DNA of 64,000 nucleotides from NCBI GenBank assembly GCA_014378195.1, contig JACMOC010000083.1:235475-299474 (forward strand), given 5' to 3'. Shown here in pieces: positions 1 to 10,636 of the stretch (positions are counted from its first letter, which is position 1; every line of letters starts with the position of its first letter). The notes beneath the pieces are model-generated. The model did no database searches, had not been told where the DNA came from, and worked only from the letters and a program-made list of their open reading frames with translations. Origin of the DNA: Oligoflexus sp. (GTDB lineage Bacteria > Bdellovibrionota_B > Oligoflexia > Oligoflexales > Oligoflexaceae). The translations under genes and the position numbers were made by a program.

Positions 1-688
1 TTCGGCCCAAAACTGTAGCTCCGGCATAGATGGTTACACCGTCTTCGATAATAGGATGACGGGTCTGGCCTTTGACGACAGTCCCCGTATCGTCTCGATG
101 AAATCGAATGGCCCCTAAGGTCACGCCTTGATAGAGAGTTACGTTGTTGCCTATGATGCTTGTTTCTCCGATCACCACACCGGTCCCGTGGTCGATGAAA
201 AAATGGGAGCCGATCTGGGCACCAGGACTAATATCGATGCCAGTGAGGGTATGAGCCCGTTCCGTGATCAAGCGGGGTAGGAGAGCAAAATTGTGGCGGT
301 AGAAACAGTGGGCGATGCGTTGGTAAGAGATCGCCTTAAAGCCTGGATAGGCAAATACAACTTCAAGGGCATCCTTCGTCGCCGGATCGTTTTTTAAGGC
401 GGCATCAATATCAGTATGAATGATGGGTCCAAGGTCCTGCAGCTCACGGCTTAACTGCGTGGTTGTCAGAGGAACGGATTCCAACTCCTCATACACGCGG
501 TGCAGATATTTGAAAAGCTCAAGAAGCAGGGGTTCGATGCGCGTTTGAAAAAATGCCTGAGAATTATTCTCAAACAACCAACCTATGGTCACAAGGCGAA
601 CAAGCTCATCGATGTCGCGTTGGAAACTGCACCAGGTATCGTGATCGAGTTTGTGAAGTTTGAGGTCATGCGACCAACTGAAACTCAT
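1..688 (-). CDS. cysE: serine O-acetyltransferase (partial, 3' end outside window)
   Basis: Transfers acetyl from acetyl-CoA to L-serine, giving O-acetylserine for cysteine synthesis in the cytoplasm. The visible 229 residues read from an ATG at 688 preceded by GGAGG about five bases away. A helical N-terminal domain is followed by the left-handed beta-helix hexapeptide repeats, including FIDHGTGVVIGETSIIG with the catalytic His of the family and the glycine-rich LYQGVTLGAI turn. The reading frame is open at base 1, so the C-terminal tail, which normally binds CysK, is not visible. The long alpha-helical N-terminus resembles the EpsC/SAT type. It lies downstream of the coiled-coil gene but a terminator separates them, so it probably has its own promoter in 689-829. 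Confidence 0.93.
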   Translation of the reverse strand, partial: MSFSWSHDLKLHKLDHDTWCSFQRDIDELVRLVTIGWLFENNSQAFFQTRIEPLLLELFKYLHRVYEELESVPLTTTQLSRELQDLGPIIHTDIDAALKNDPATKDALEVVFAYPGFKAISYQRIAHCFYRHNFALLPRLITERAHTLTGIDISPGAQIGSHFFIDHGTGVVIGETSIIGNNVTLYQGVTLGAIRFHRDDTGTVVKGQTRHPIIEDGVTIYAGATVLGR

Positions 689-829
689 GAGTCCTCCAAA
701 GCGAGATGAATCAAGTTCGAGATAACACGTGTAAACACAACAAATTTGAAGTGTACGTAGTTGCTTAGATTTATCATGATTTGGGGGAGCGTGGTGATAA
801 AAACTAGTGGGATTGGAGAAAATGGGCAA

Positions 830-863
830 AAAGCGGCAGGACCCCTAGAGGTCTCGCCGTTTT
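830..863 (-). terminator. intrinsic terminator after the coiled-coil gene
   Basis: A GC-rich stem (GCGGC-A-GGACC pairing with GGTC-TC-GCCGT, one mismatch, six-base loop CCTAGA) is flanked by an A-run on the plus strand. Read on the minus strand it gives a stem followed by CTTTTTGCCC. It starts 14 bases after the stop of the minus-strand gene at 877-1461. A-runs and T-runs on both sides mean it could act bidirectionally. Confidence 0.7.
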
Positions 864-876
864 GAAGCAAATAAAA

Positions 877-1461
877 TCACACAAACCTATGGATGATTTC
901 CCCAATGCTTTGGTTCATGTTTCGCACCGCGAGAGTCGACTGGTGAGAAACCTGCTGCCAGGCTTTACTGAGTTCTTCCCGGCCTTTCTCGATGAATTCC
1001 TTAGTATCCATCTTGCCAAGACTGGCGCGAAGCTTGACTTCATCAAAAAGGGTTGACGACACTGTATCAAGGTGAACGGAACCGACAGCTGCCGATGCAT
1101 GCTGCTTGATTTCATCCCACTTACCCATCGCTTCCATGAGACCCAGGTGAAACTGGAGTTGGGAATCCGAAAGTTTTTCTTCAAAATGTTCGGCATAAGC
1201 TTGGAGTTTTTCGCTTAGGTGTTCTACTGACTCCAAAAGCTCAAATGCTTTGGCTTCCACATCGGTTTTGATGTTATATTTTTCGCTGAGTGTTTCGACG
1301 GATTGCAGGAGGTCAAGAGCTTTATCCTGAGCTCCGGTTTGAGCTGTCTGAATTTTGTGACGAAGGTCCTCTGAAAACTTTTTGATCTTTTCAGCAGCTT
1401 CCTGGACTGACATTTTAAGTTCAGCTTGAGTCTCGTCTTGATTATTTGCTTGCTCTGACAT
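877..1461 (-). CDS. coiled-coil hypothetical protein
   Basis: A 194-residue soluble protein with no signal peptide or membrane segment. It is rich in Glu, Lys, Gln and Ala with long heptad-like helices (for example KKFSEDLRHKIQTAQT and ESVEHLSEKLQAYAEHFEEK), suggesting a helical bundle or coiled coil. I chose the ATG at 1461 because a GAAGGGG-type ribosome site precedes it; an open frame extends upstream to 1707, but that part overlaps the divergent aminotransferase gene and looks non-coding. No family recognised. The helices recall amphipathic apolipoprotein or phasin-like proteins, but there is no diagnostic motif, so no function is claimed. Confidence 0.7.
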   Translation of the reverse strand: MSEQANNQDETQAELKMSVQEAAEKIKKFSEDLRHKIQTAQTGAQDKALDLLQSVETLSEKYNIKTDVEAKAFELLESVEHLSEKLQAYAEHFEEKLSDSQLQFHLGLMEAMGKWDEIKQHASAAVGSVHLDTVSSTLFDEVKLRASLGKMDTKEFIEKGREELSKAWQQVSHQSTLAVRNMNQSIGEIIHRFV

Positions 1462-1572
1462 GCCAAGGGCCCCTTCTTGTTGCGGCTGGGTGATGAATGA
1501 CCACTGGAGGTCCGTCGCCGCTCTCTTGAAAGGTTCTAAGCAAGGGCCGTACCAATACAAAGGGAGTCGACT

Positions 1573-2835
1573 TTGATAGGACAAAAAGATTCTGAAATGT
1601 TCCCGAGTTTTCGGGATGTGCCAAATACCGGTGTTATTTACGTTATGAGTAAAGCCCAAAAGCAGGGTTTTGTTTATGGATCGGACGATTGGGCCAACCT
1701 GGGTCAAGGAGCGCCCGAAACTGGGTTATTATATCCTGGTGAAAAACGCCTGACCTCAATTGTGATCGATCCGAGCTGTAGTGAATACAGTCCAGTCGCT
1801 GGGGCCAGAGCACTTCGACAGGCTGTTGCTGATCTTTACAATGTACGCTATCGCCGCGGTATGGCTTCGCAATATACCTACGAAAATGTAGCGATTTCTT
1901 CGGGTGGGCGCAGTGGACTTGCCCGCGTGGCAGCTTCGCTGGGCACAGTTCATCTTGGACACTACCTTCCGGATTATACCGCTTATGAAGAGCTTTTTGA
2001 TGCATTCAAAGGCTTTGTTCCCATACCCATCCTTTTGGAAGAAGCCGACGGATTTCGTGCTACGGCCGATCAGTTGAAACATGAGATTGTAAGTCGAGGT
2101 CTCGGCGCAGTCCTGCTCTCCAATCCGCATAATCCAACAGGGCAGGTTATTTATGGCCCCGAGCTGGAACGCTATGTAGGGATTGGACGACAGTACAGGT
2201 GCTCATTGATATTCGATGAGTTTTATTCGCACTATCTTTATGACGAGGTTCAAGCGGCCCATCGCAGTCTTTCGGCAGCGCGCTACGTTGAGGATGTCGA
2301 CCGGGATACCGTTATCGTCTTGGATGGATTGACAAAAAATTGGCGGTATCCAGGCCTGCGCATCGCGTGGACCTTGGGGCCCAAAGAAATCATCAAACGC
2401 ATTGCCTCAGCGGGATCATTTTTGGACGGTGGGGCCGCGCATCCTATCCAAAAGGCCGTAATCCCTCTCCTTGATCCTGGTTTCGCCGACGAGCAGGCCC
2501 TATCGATACAAAAGTCATTTGTCGAAAAACGCAATTATATGATAGCGGCTCTCGACGTGCTTGGACTTCAGCTGCCGCATCGTCCAAAAGCGGGTTTCTA
2601 CTGTTTTGTCAGCCTCAAAACTCTGAAGCCTGAATTGCAGGATGGCATTGAATTTTTCGAAGCCGCGCTCGCTCATAAAGTCATTACAGTGCCAGGCAAA
2701 TTCTTTGACGTAAATCCTGGGAACAGACGGCGTCATTTGCCATCCCGCCTGTCACAGTACGCTCGTTTCAGCTATGGACCTTCCAAGGTGGAACTGGAAA
2801 GAGGTATGAGTCGCCTGCAAGAACTACTCAGGTAA
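1573..2835 (+). CDS. PLP-dependent class I/II aminotransferase
   Basis: A fold-type I aminotransferase of 420 residues. Visible motifs are the substrate/PLP segment NPHNPTG (about 184-190), FDEFYSHY (Asp that contacts the PLP ring nitrogen) and DGLTKNWRYPGLR with the Schiff-base lysine K255, followed by the phosphate-binding Arg. The substrate is not predictable; the family includes aspartate, alanine and MalY-like enzymes. The start is a TTG with AAGGGAG seven bases upstream; the next ATG, at 1597, has no ribosome site. It is divergent from the coiled-coil gene (about 110 bases between them) and is followed by a separate membrane cyclase gene. Confidence 0.88.
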   Translation: MIGQKDSEMFPSFRDVPNTGVIYVMSKAQKQGFVYGSDDWANLGQGAPETGLLYPGEKRLTSIVIDPSCSEYSPVAGARALRQAVADLYNVRYRRGMASQYTYENVAISSGGRSGLARVAASLGTVHLGHYLPDYTAYEELFDAFKGFVPIPILLEEADGFRATADQLKHEIVSRGLGAVLLSNPHNPTGQVIYGPELERYVGIGRQYRCSLIFDEFYSHYLYDEVQAAHRSLSAARYVEDVDRDTVIVLDGLTKNWRYPGLRIAWTLGPKEIIKRIASAGSFLDGGAAHPIQKAVIPLLDPGFADEQALSIQKSFVEKRNYMIAALDVLGLQLPHRPKAGFYCFVSLKTLKPELQDGIEFFEAALAHKVITVPGKFFDVNPGNRRRHLPSRLSQYARFSYGPSKVELERGMSRLQELLR

Positions 2836-2960
2836 TTGCCAAGCTTTTAAAAAATACCAAGGTGACCCATTGTTCACCGGTTGCCCTGGTGTCATCTCCT
2901 CTCATGAAGGCCTTCCAAATGTCCGATGAGCCCCTGATCAATCAAGGGATTAATCGAAAC

Positions 2961-4949
2961 ATGCGCAGTCTCCTCCTTGTCCTCTTCACACTGGTCATGT
3001 GTTCAGGCAACCTCGCATCTGAGGTCTATGGAGCTGTGCTTGATTTACGAACAGCGTCCGACTCCGATTCCACATCGCTTGATGTCCCTTGGGAGTTTAG
3101 CGAAGGCCCTATTCATCCTGGGCAGTTTCAAGTCAACCCTCGCGCCGAGGAACTGGCAGCGTTTTGGATGTCAGGTTCTAAACTTCCAGAGCGAGGCACT
3201 TTTCGTTTAACGCTTAGGCGGACGTTCGATCAGCCGGCCTTACTCCTCACTATGCGTGATATGCCCGCCTTTCGTTTGTTCGTAAACGGCGTTTTGTCAG
3301 CATCCAAGGGCAAGATTTATACGTCCGAAGGTATGATCGAAAATGAAAGGGGCATGACGAATGTGCTTCTACCGCAGGCCGACGAAATCGAACTTATCAT
3401 CGAGGCCGGCGCCAGTTTTCCTCGATGGGCAGCGAGCCGCAGCGTCCTAACGGTGGGTCCCGAAGCCTTGCTACGTAACCAAACCCTCGTCGATACCATT
3501 GTCCTGGCTTTGATGTTGGGAGGTTTGTTTATTACGGGCATCTACCATGTGGCGCTCTATATTCTTACACCATCGCGTTCGGTGACGTTGGTACTTGGCT
3601 TTTTCTGTCTTGTGAATTGTGTACGGTCGTCGGTCACGGGGACGGTCGATACGATCCTTCAGATTTTCCCTCACTTTCCCTACGAGCTTAGTTTTACTTT
3701 GAGTTACATCGGCTACTATTTGTCACCACCGCTTTTCCTACAGTTTATTCGTCTGAGCTTCCCCGGCACGATTTCGGTGCGGATTATTCGTCCGCTTTGG
3801 TGTGTGTCGCTCGTGTTTGTAAGTTTGGTTCTGGTTTCACAGGTATCTCTTTATGGGCAGTTGAATTACCTTTTTCATGCAGTGACCTTAGCCTCCATTG
3901 CCATTTCGTTTCAAGCCATTATCAGGGCTGTTCGGTCTCGGCAGCGTGGGGCGGTTTTGCTATTGATTGCCAGCACCATCGTGTCTCTCGCTACGTTGAA
4001 TGATGTATTATATGCCGAGGGATGGCCGAGTTTCGGACCGCTCATTCATTACGCTCTGTTCCTGTTTATTCTCTTACAGTCAATCATATTGTCGTCTCAG
4101 TTCTCCTCCACGTTCAACGAGTTGGCGCATATCTATCGCGAATTCACCAAGATAGTTTATCTCCATACTGTCAAACAGATTGCGAGTGGTCAGGCTATCG
4201 AAAGCACCATGCGAGTGGGTGCGGCGGAAGCCGTCGTCGTCGCTTTTGATATCGTGGGTTCGTCACGGATCAAAAGCCCGGGCTTCACGGATGCTCTCGA
4301 GCGTATGATGGGACGATGTTACGATTCTATGTCGCACGGTTATGACCCGAAGCTTATGAAGGCGCCCGCCTTTCGTCTGAAAGAGATGGGTGACGGTCTT
4401 TTGTGCTCGATAGGGTTCCCGTTTATCACAGGTGATTCAAGGTCGGAGTCTGAGGTTGCGACGGCTCTGGCTGCCGACTTCACGCAGATTTTCAAAGAGG
4501 AAATGGAAAAACTTGATCTCGAAGCGGATGCTTACTGCAGCGTTGGTATAGTCAAGGGAACCGTCGAGGGATTTTTCCCCCGATTTGGCGTTAAACAATA
4601 TGATTTGCGCGGCAAAGCCATCATGCTCGCAACTCGTTACGAATCGATGCGAAATGCCGTTTATCAAAAATTGGGTTGGCATGGCAGCGTGATATTTGTA
4701 CAGGACGAGGTTTATCGTGATCTTAGTCCAGATGAACAAGAACTGTATACTCTGTGGGATACAACTTTAGATAAGCAGCGCATACGTGACGATGCATCAG
4801 CGCCTCGCGCGTGGTTCCGATTTATGCCTCATCCGGAGCGGCGACTGCCACATGGAAAAGCAGAAAAAGTCGAAGAAGGTGAAGTCGCTCTCGAGGCGGC
4901 CGAATGTGAAGGAGTCTCTCGAGAGCATTCCGCTGGAAAAAACCGATGA
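2961..4949 (+). CDS. 7TM-DISM membrane protein with class III adenylate/guanylate cyclase domain
   Basis: A 662-residue inner-membrane signalling protein. A signal peptide (MRSLLLVLFTLVMCSG) is followed by an extracytoplasmic beta-sandwich of the 7TMR-DISMED2 type, seven hydrophobic segments (about residues 175-390) and a C-terminal class III cyclase domain. The cyclase shows the first metal Asp (VVVAFDIVGSS), the substrate-Lys region (LKEMGDG) and the second metal/adenine-binding loop (QYDLRGKAIMLATR). The transition-state Asn of the usual VNLAAR motif is Met here, while the Arg is kept. I chose ATG 2961 (AAGGGA upstream, followed directly by the signal peptide) over in-frame GTG 2862 and ATG 2919. 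It probably makes cAMP or cGMP in response to an external ligand. Confidence 0.85.
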   Translation: MRSLLLVLFTLVMCSGNLASEVYGAVLDLRTASDSDSTSLDVPWEFSEGPIHPGQFQVNPRAEELAAFWMSGSKLPERGTFRLTLRRTFDQPALLLTMRDMPAFRLFVNGVLSASKGKIYTSEGMIENERGMTNVLLPQADEIELIIEAGASFPRWAASRSVLTVGPEALLRNQTLVDTIVLALMLGGLFITGIYHVALYILTPSRSVTLVLGFFCLVNCVRSSVTGTVDTILQIFPHFPYELSFTLSYIGYYLSPPLFLQFIRLSFPGTISVRIIRPLWCVSLVFVSLVLVSQVSLYGQLNYLFHAVTLASIAISFQAIIRAVRSRQRGAVLLLIASTIVSLATLNDVLYAEGWPSFGPLIHYALFLFILLQSIILSSQFSSTFNELAHIYREFTKIVYLHTVKQIASGQAIESTMRVGAAEAVVVAFDIVGSSRIKSPGFTDALERMMGRCYDSMSHGYDPKLMKAPAFRLKEMGDGLLCSIGFPFITGDSRSESEVATALAADFTQIFKEEMEKLDLEADAYCSVGIVKGTVEGFFPRFGVKQYDLRGKAIMLATRYESMRNAVYQKLGWHGSVIFVQDEVYRDLSPDEQELYTLWDTTLDKQRIRDDASAPRAWFRFMPHPERRLPHGKAEKVEEGEVALEAAECEGVSREHSAGKNR

Positions 4950-4953
4950 AAGC

Positions 4954-5715
4954 TTACCACTCTGCCCCAAAGGCAAGAGCCGAAAGTACTATCATGCCAC
5001 CATTTTTGTTCGATGGATAAGCGCTGGCGACATTCTGTGAGCCTACTTTGAAGGCGAAATTATAGGTGAGAGAAAGCCAGTCCCAACGGAACGTATACTT
5101 TTCCCAAGACCATTGATTACCGAGGTTGAATGTCAAGCCAGACCGCGTGTAGGTCTCAGCTTTGATGCTATCTTTCTTTTCTGTTTTGCCGTTGGCGCCA
5201 AACAGACTAAAGCTCGCCTGAACCGAATCACTCACGAAAAACTGCGATTCCGCCGCATAGCGGACAGCGCTCCCGTGGCGATTGATATCGTCGAACGTAA
5301 AGCCAGCAACCGGTGAGGACTGATTTTTGTATTTGAGGTCGGTATCATATACAAACTGCTCAGCGGCTACGCTCAGGCCGAGCTTGATATCCGGAGTGTT
5401 GAACCAGTAACCCCTGACGCCAAATGCGGTGGTATTAAAATATTCGCGTTTTGAGGTAAACGTGTTGTAGTCCACAAATACTTCAGCGGATGCTTTTTTA
5501 CCCTGACGGATAAGGGCGTTTGAACCGCCATCACTTTCGTCGGAATCAACGGCATCCGCGTCGGCATCGACATGAGTGGATTCGGCGATGACGCCTTCGT
5601 TTGATGAGCCTTCGCCGCCTAAGTCTTTGGCTGCATCCTGAGCAGAAGCTTGGGCGCTAAGGGTCAACAACAGAGCAAGTGCGCATGGCAAGGCAAGGGG
5701 TAACATTTTTAACAT
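4954..5715 (-). CDS. predicted outer-membrane beta-barrel protein
   Basis: A 253-residue exported protein. A signal peptide (MLKMLPLALPCALALLLTLS...AQASA) is followed by an acidic low-complexity stretch (VDADADAVDSDESDGG) and then alternating polar/aromatic strands typical of an outer-membrane barrel (AEVFVDYNTF, FGVRGYWFN, GLSVAAEQFVYD, YTFRWDWLSLTYNF), ending AFGAEW with an aromatic last residue as barrels usually do. The ATG at 5715 has TTGGAG five bases upstream; longer in-frame starts exist but lack a ribosome site. It converges with the cyclase gene, leaving only four bases between stops. The family was not recognised beyond barrel architecture. Confidence 0.75.
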   Translation of the reverse strand: MLKMLPLALPCALALLLTLSAQASAQDAAKDLGGEGSSNEGVIAESTHVDADADAVDSDESDGGSNALIRQGKKASAEVFVDYNTFTSKREYFNTTAFGVRGYWFNTPDIKLGLSVAAEQFVYDTDLKYKNQSSPVAGFTFDDINRHGSAVRYAAESQFFVSDSVQASFSLFGANGKTEKKDSIKAETYTRSGLTFNLGNQWSWEKYTFRWDWLSLTYNFAFKVGSQNVASAYPSNKNGGMIVLSALAFGAEW

Positions 5716-6025
5716 GACGACTCCAAGTTTTATAGTTTTCAAATGATAGTAGAATCGCGGGCACGTGGATAGGGGAGACCGAGTCTTCAGAAAAGAAATC
5801 CGATTCTTACCCCTCATCACAACTGCAGCATAATTTAATAAGTCTTACGCCGATAGAAAGCGTCTTAAAAGCTCCCTAATAAAGTTGTATATCATTCTGA
5901 TAATATAAGGAATATTGAGCAGCTTTATCCCACTATAGAACGCGTATTCTTACGGCGTCAAAAATATTAGATTGCACAGCCTAAGTTCCGTTAAGACTGC
6001 AAGGTGCTTAACGGGGGATTCATTC
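5716..6025. other. 310-base divergent intergenic region
   Basis: AT-rich spacer between two divergently transcribed genes for exported proteins. It must hold both promoters, but no box is clear enough to name. No open frame with a ribosome site and no strong hairpin were seen, apart from the GGGGGAT ribosome site of the lipoprotein gene at about 6013-6019. Confidence 0.5.
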
Positions 6026-6856
6026 ATGTTGCGATCATGGATTCATGGGACCTGGATCACGGCCTTTGCAGGGCTTACCACCGCCTGTGTGAGTGATGAA
6101 TATCCATTGTCTCGCGCTAGTGACGATGTTTGTGCAGCATGGACAGACATACTCGGTGAATCCCACCAATGTTCCAACGCGGAGGGGGGCGCCCTCAATG
6201 CCGATCTTGTTCGGCGCGATATTACCCAACACGTTGTGACGGAAGGGTATCCCCTGCCCCATAAGGAATACGCGCAGATTTCGCTTTTGTTTCATGATGA
6301 TGGATCCTACGAGGCTCATAAACTCAAGTTCACCGGCTATTCAACCTGGGAACGGGGTCAGAGTATTTTGTTGGTGTATGGAGAAGATTCCCGCGGGCAG
6401 TATCAGGTCAATCCAAACGGCACGATACTTCTCAAAGAGCCAGAGTTCTCGACCTGTGGCTCTCGCACCGGAGCAGGGAAAACCATTATTTATCCACATA
6501 CTCAGGCCTGGCGCCGCCACGAGCCCTATAGAACGAGCTTTCAACCGACAACCACCATAGCATTCGGCGCCTCGGGATGGCTTGAGTCGATGACGGGTGA
6601 GGATTACTGGAGTGGCACTATCGAAAGTCGTAGGGATTTCAAGCTCCCGCCTCTAGCCAGTCGTGAGGGCGACTCACTTCGCTACCGTTTTGAAGGGTAT
6701 TGGGGTGATATTCACTACGGTTGTCTCAACAAAGGCTTTCAGGATTTTGTTTCGCAGCGTGACGAAAAGATTCGGCTTCAGGACGAAAAACGTTATGAAG
6801 CTGGTGTGGACCCACAGAAGCTGCACAAAGGCACTCATTTCCTAGTGACGCCTTAA
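6026..6856 (+). CDS. putative lipoprotein of unknown function
   Basis: A 276-residue protein with a lipoprotein signal (MLRSWIHGTWITAFAGLTTAC, lipobox LTTA-C), so the mature protein should be lipid-anchored and periplasmic or outer-membrane. The ATG at 6026 has GGGGGAT about seven bases upstream and gives a well-formed signal peptide; an in-frame start 54 bases earlier would spoil it. The rest is soluble, with several aromatic residues and Cys in the middle and near the end. The pattern FHDDGSYEAHKLKFTGYSTW suggests a small beta-sandwich. No family recognised. Confidence 0.72.
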   Translation: MLRSWIHGTWITAFAGLTTACVSDEYPLSRASDDVCAAWTDILGESHQCSNAEGGALNADLVRRDITQHVVTEGYPLPHKEYAQISLLFHDDGSYEAHKLKFTGYSTWERGQSILLVYGEDSRGQYQVNPNGTILLKEPEFSTCGSRTGAGKTIIYPHTQAWRRHEPYRTSFQPTTTIAFGASGWLESMTGEDYWSGTIESRRDFKLPPLASREGDSLRYRFEGYWGDIHYGCLNKGFQDFVSQRDEKIRLQDEKRYEAGVDPQKLHKGTHFLVTP

Positions 6857-6895
6857 GATATTATGCCGTGGATGACGAATCCCTGGTTGCAGTGA

Positions 6896-8883
<1,988 letters not shown>

Positions 8884-8892
<9 letters not shown>

Positions 8893-10290
8893 AGCCCGAA
8901 GTTCTGAAGCGTTTTCGCTCTGCATTCGCAGGCGCTGTCGTTGCAATGTGATATCGATCGCAAAAGGACAGTAGCCTTGGTTCAATTCCTCTGTGAATAA
9001 CAAAATGGAAGCTTTTGCATCGATCTCCGCGAGCTGCTCCACGCAAGTGGCCAGACCGCGTGGCGCGCGCCAAGGCGAAAACAAACGTTTTGCATACTCA
9101 TGCATATCAAGCGGCTCTCCTCCGTCCTGAATTCCCGAGACAAAAAGCCCTCGGCCGTCGTCGTTGTAACGTAGGGTTATAGTGCCTTTGTCTCCTTCAT
9201 CCCTCATAATTACGCGGATCTCGCCTTTGGACTGCGGAGCAGACTGTGGTTTGAGAGCGCTTGCAGTATTCAGTGCAACGCCATGCCGCGTTGAGTTTGC
9301 CACAAGATTAAGGAGACTTTCACGCAGCTTTTGGCGATCGTCAAATGAGATGGCCAAAGCGGGTGCTGACGAACTTACCGAGACACGCAGCGGGCTTTTC
9401 TCCTCGAGTATGACACGGACGGTCGATTCCAAGTCAGACCATGCCGAGGTGTGGAAAGACTGAAGAGCGATAGCTTGGGCCGTCTTCCATTCAGGACAGA
9501 GTGTAATTGGATCTTCATGTTTGAAGTTTTTGAGAGACGGCCAATGTTCAGCTGCCGACTCAAGGCTATGGCCTAAGTTGGAATTAATGCGTAAATAGTG
9601 GCGAACAGTCTTTCGGAGGTCCCCAATCTCCTGACTGAGAAAAAGAGGATTCCAAGTAAGGGCCAGGTCGGCAAGGTAGCGCGCCAGGGCCGTCGAGATC
9701 CGCCCCAACTGTTGCGAAAGACTTGGAAAGCCAAAAATCTGCGTAACTTCTTCAAAGGTTTTGGCCGTTAGGTAAAACCGTTTCAATCGTTCGTCGTCGC
9801 GTAACATCGACTCGTGAATCTCTTGCTGTATCGATTGCAGGGCATTGTCGAGCGAAAACATGGTAACGGAAAAGGTCGATCCACCATGGCGAGCCGACGC
9901 ATTTTCTAGCTCTCTGCGAATCGCTTCGATAGGGAGAGTCGAAGGGACATTTTGTGCTGGTTTAATCTTGGTTTCTTCAAGCAGCGCGGCTTTGGGTGCA
10001 TCGAAGAAACCTAGGAGCCCCTCCTGAATAAATCGGAAGAGAAGAATACCTGCCGTAAAGGGCGCAAAGCCTAAAGGCAGACACACGAGCCAGGAAGCCG
10101 AGGCCGGGGCAAGGCCAGGGAAGAGGGTGCGGTGGAGATAGGGGTCGATAAATGCCAGGGCAAAACCATTTATTATGCCCATACAGCTCGCAAGGATGGG
10201 TTTCCAGTTCCCTGCATTCCACGTGGGAATGACGAGAAGGAATATTCCAGCTACGGACAGAACTATGGCAAAAGCGGCTAAAAATGGCAC
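8884..10290 (-). CDS. membrane protein with HATPase (histidine-kinase-like ATPase) domain, no clear H-box
   Basis: A 468-residue protein. Three or four hydrophobic segments lie in the first 105 residues, then an alpha-helical linker, then a GHKL ATPase domain near the C-terminus with N-box (LLNLVANSTRHG) and G1-like box (YNDDGRG). I see no HisKA-type phospho-acceptor motif; the equivalent region (LSQQLGRISTALARYLADLALTW) lacks a His in the expected place. It may be a sensor-like ATPase, an anti-sigma-type kinase, or a degenerate histidine kinase. The start is a GTG with AAAGGTG upstream. No response regulator gene is adjacent. Confidence 0.68.
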
Positions 10291-10636
10291 AAAACCACAC
10301 CTTTAAAAGTATCAGTCCGTTTATCGGTACGTACGGGAAATCGCCTGATTCTCTCGCGTCTGTTGGGAAGGAAAATTGTGAATAGTTAGCAATTTCAATG
10401 AGATACTTTGTCTTTTTGTGTTCGATCGTGCATGTTTTTTTCTCCGCTATGCTTACTTTTTAACACTCTTATTTCGAGTTTAAGTCAAATTATATCAGTA
10501 TGGCGTGTAATGCCGCACTCATAACCCGGATCCTTACAGTCTTCGACGTGAGGCATAGCCACTTGATTCTTTTCATGTTAAAAATTCTCACGAACGGGCT
10601 GCTGCCCGTAGGACTTTGGCACGATGAGGAAGCTCC
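10291..10636. other. 346-base divergent intergenic region with thrS leader
   Basis: Spacer between the HATPase gene (minus) and thrS (plus). It is AT-rich near 10380-10500 and then becomes a leader with a small perfect hairpin (10594-10609) and the GAGGAAG ribosome site (10625-10631). An in-frame TGA lies three codons before the thrS ATG, so no N-terminal extension of ThrRS is possible here. No T-box landmarks were seen. Confidence 0.55.
10594..10609 (+). promoter_or_regulatory. small hairpin in thrS leader
   Basis: ACGGGC-TGCT-GCCCGT: a perfect six-base-pair stem with a four-base loop, 27 bases before the thrS start. There is no T-run, so it is not a terminator. It could affect translation of thrS, as leader hairpins do in enterobacterial thrS, but the loop does not show a Thr anticodon, so autoregulation is only a guess. 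Confidence 0.35.

Noticed and set aside
724..733. ACACGTGT palindrome upstream of cysE as an operator
   Set aside because: An eight-base palindrome is expected by chance and nothing supports a regulator.
1462..1707. N-terminal extension of the coiled-coil protein
   Set aside because: It overlaps the divergent aminotransferase start and has a different composition; a good ribosome site lies at the internal ATG.
10500..10636. thrS leader as a T-box riboswitch or a hidden TGS domain
   Set aside because: No T-box sequence or specifier loop is visible, and the upstream frame has an in-frame stop and does not resemble TGS.
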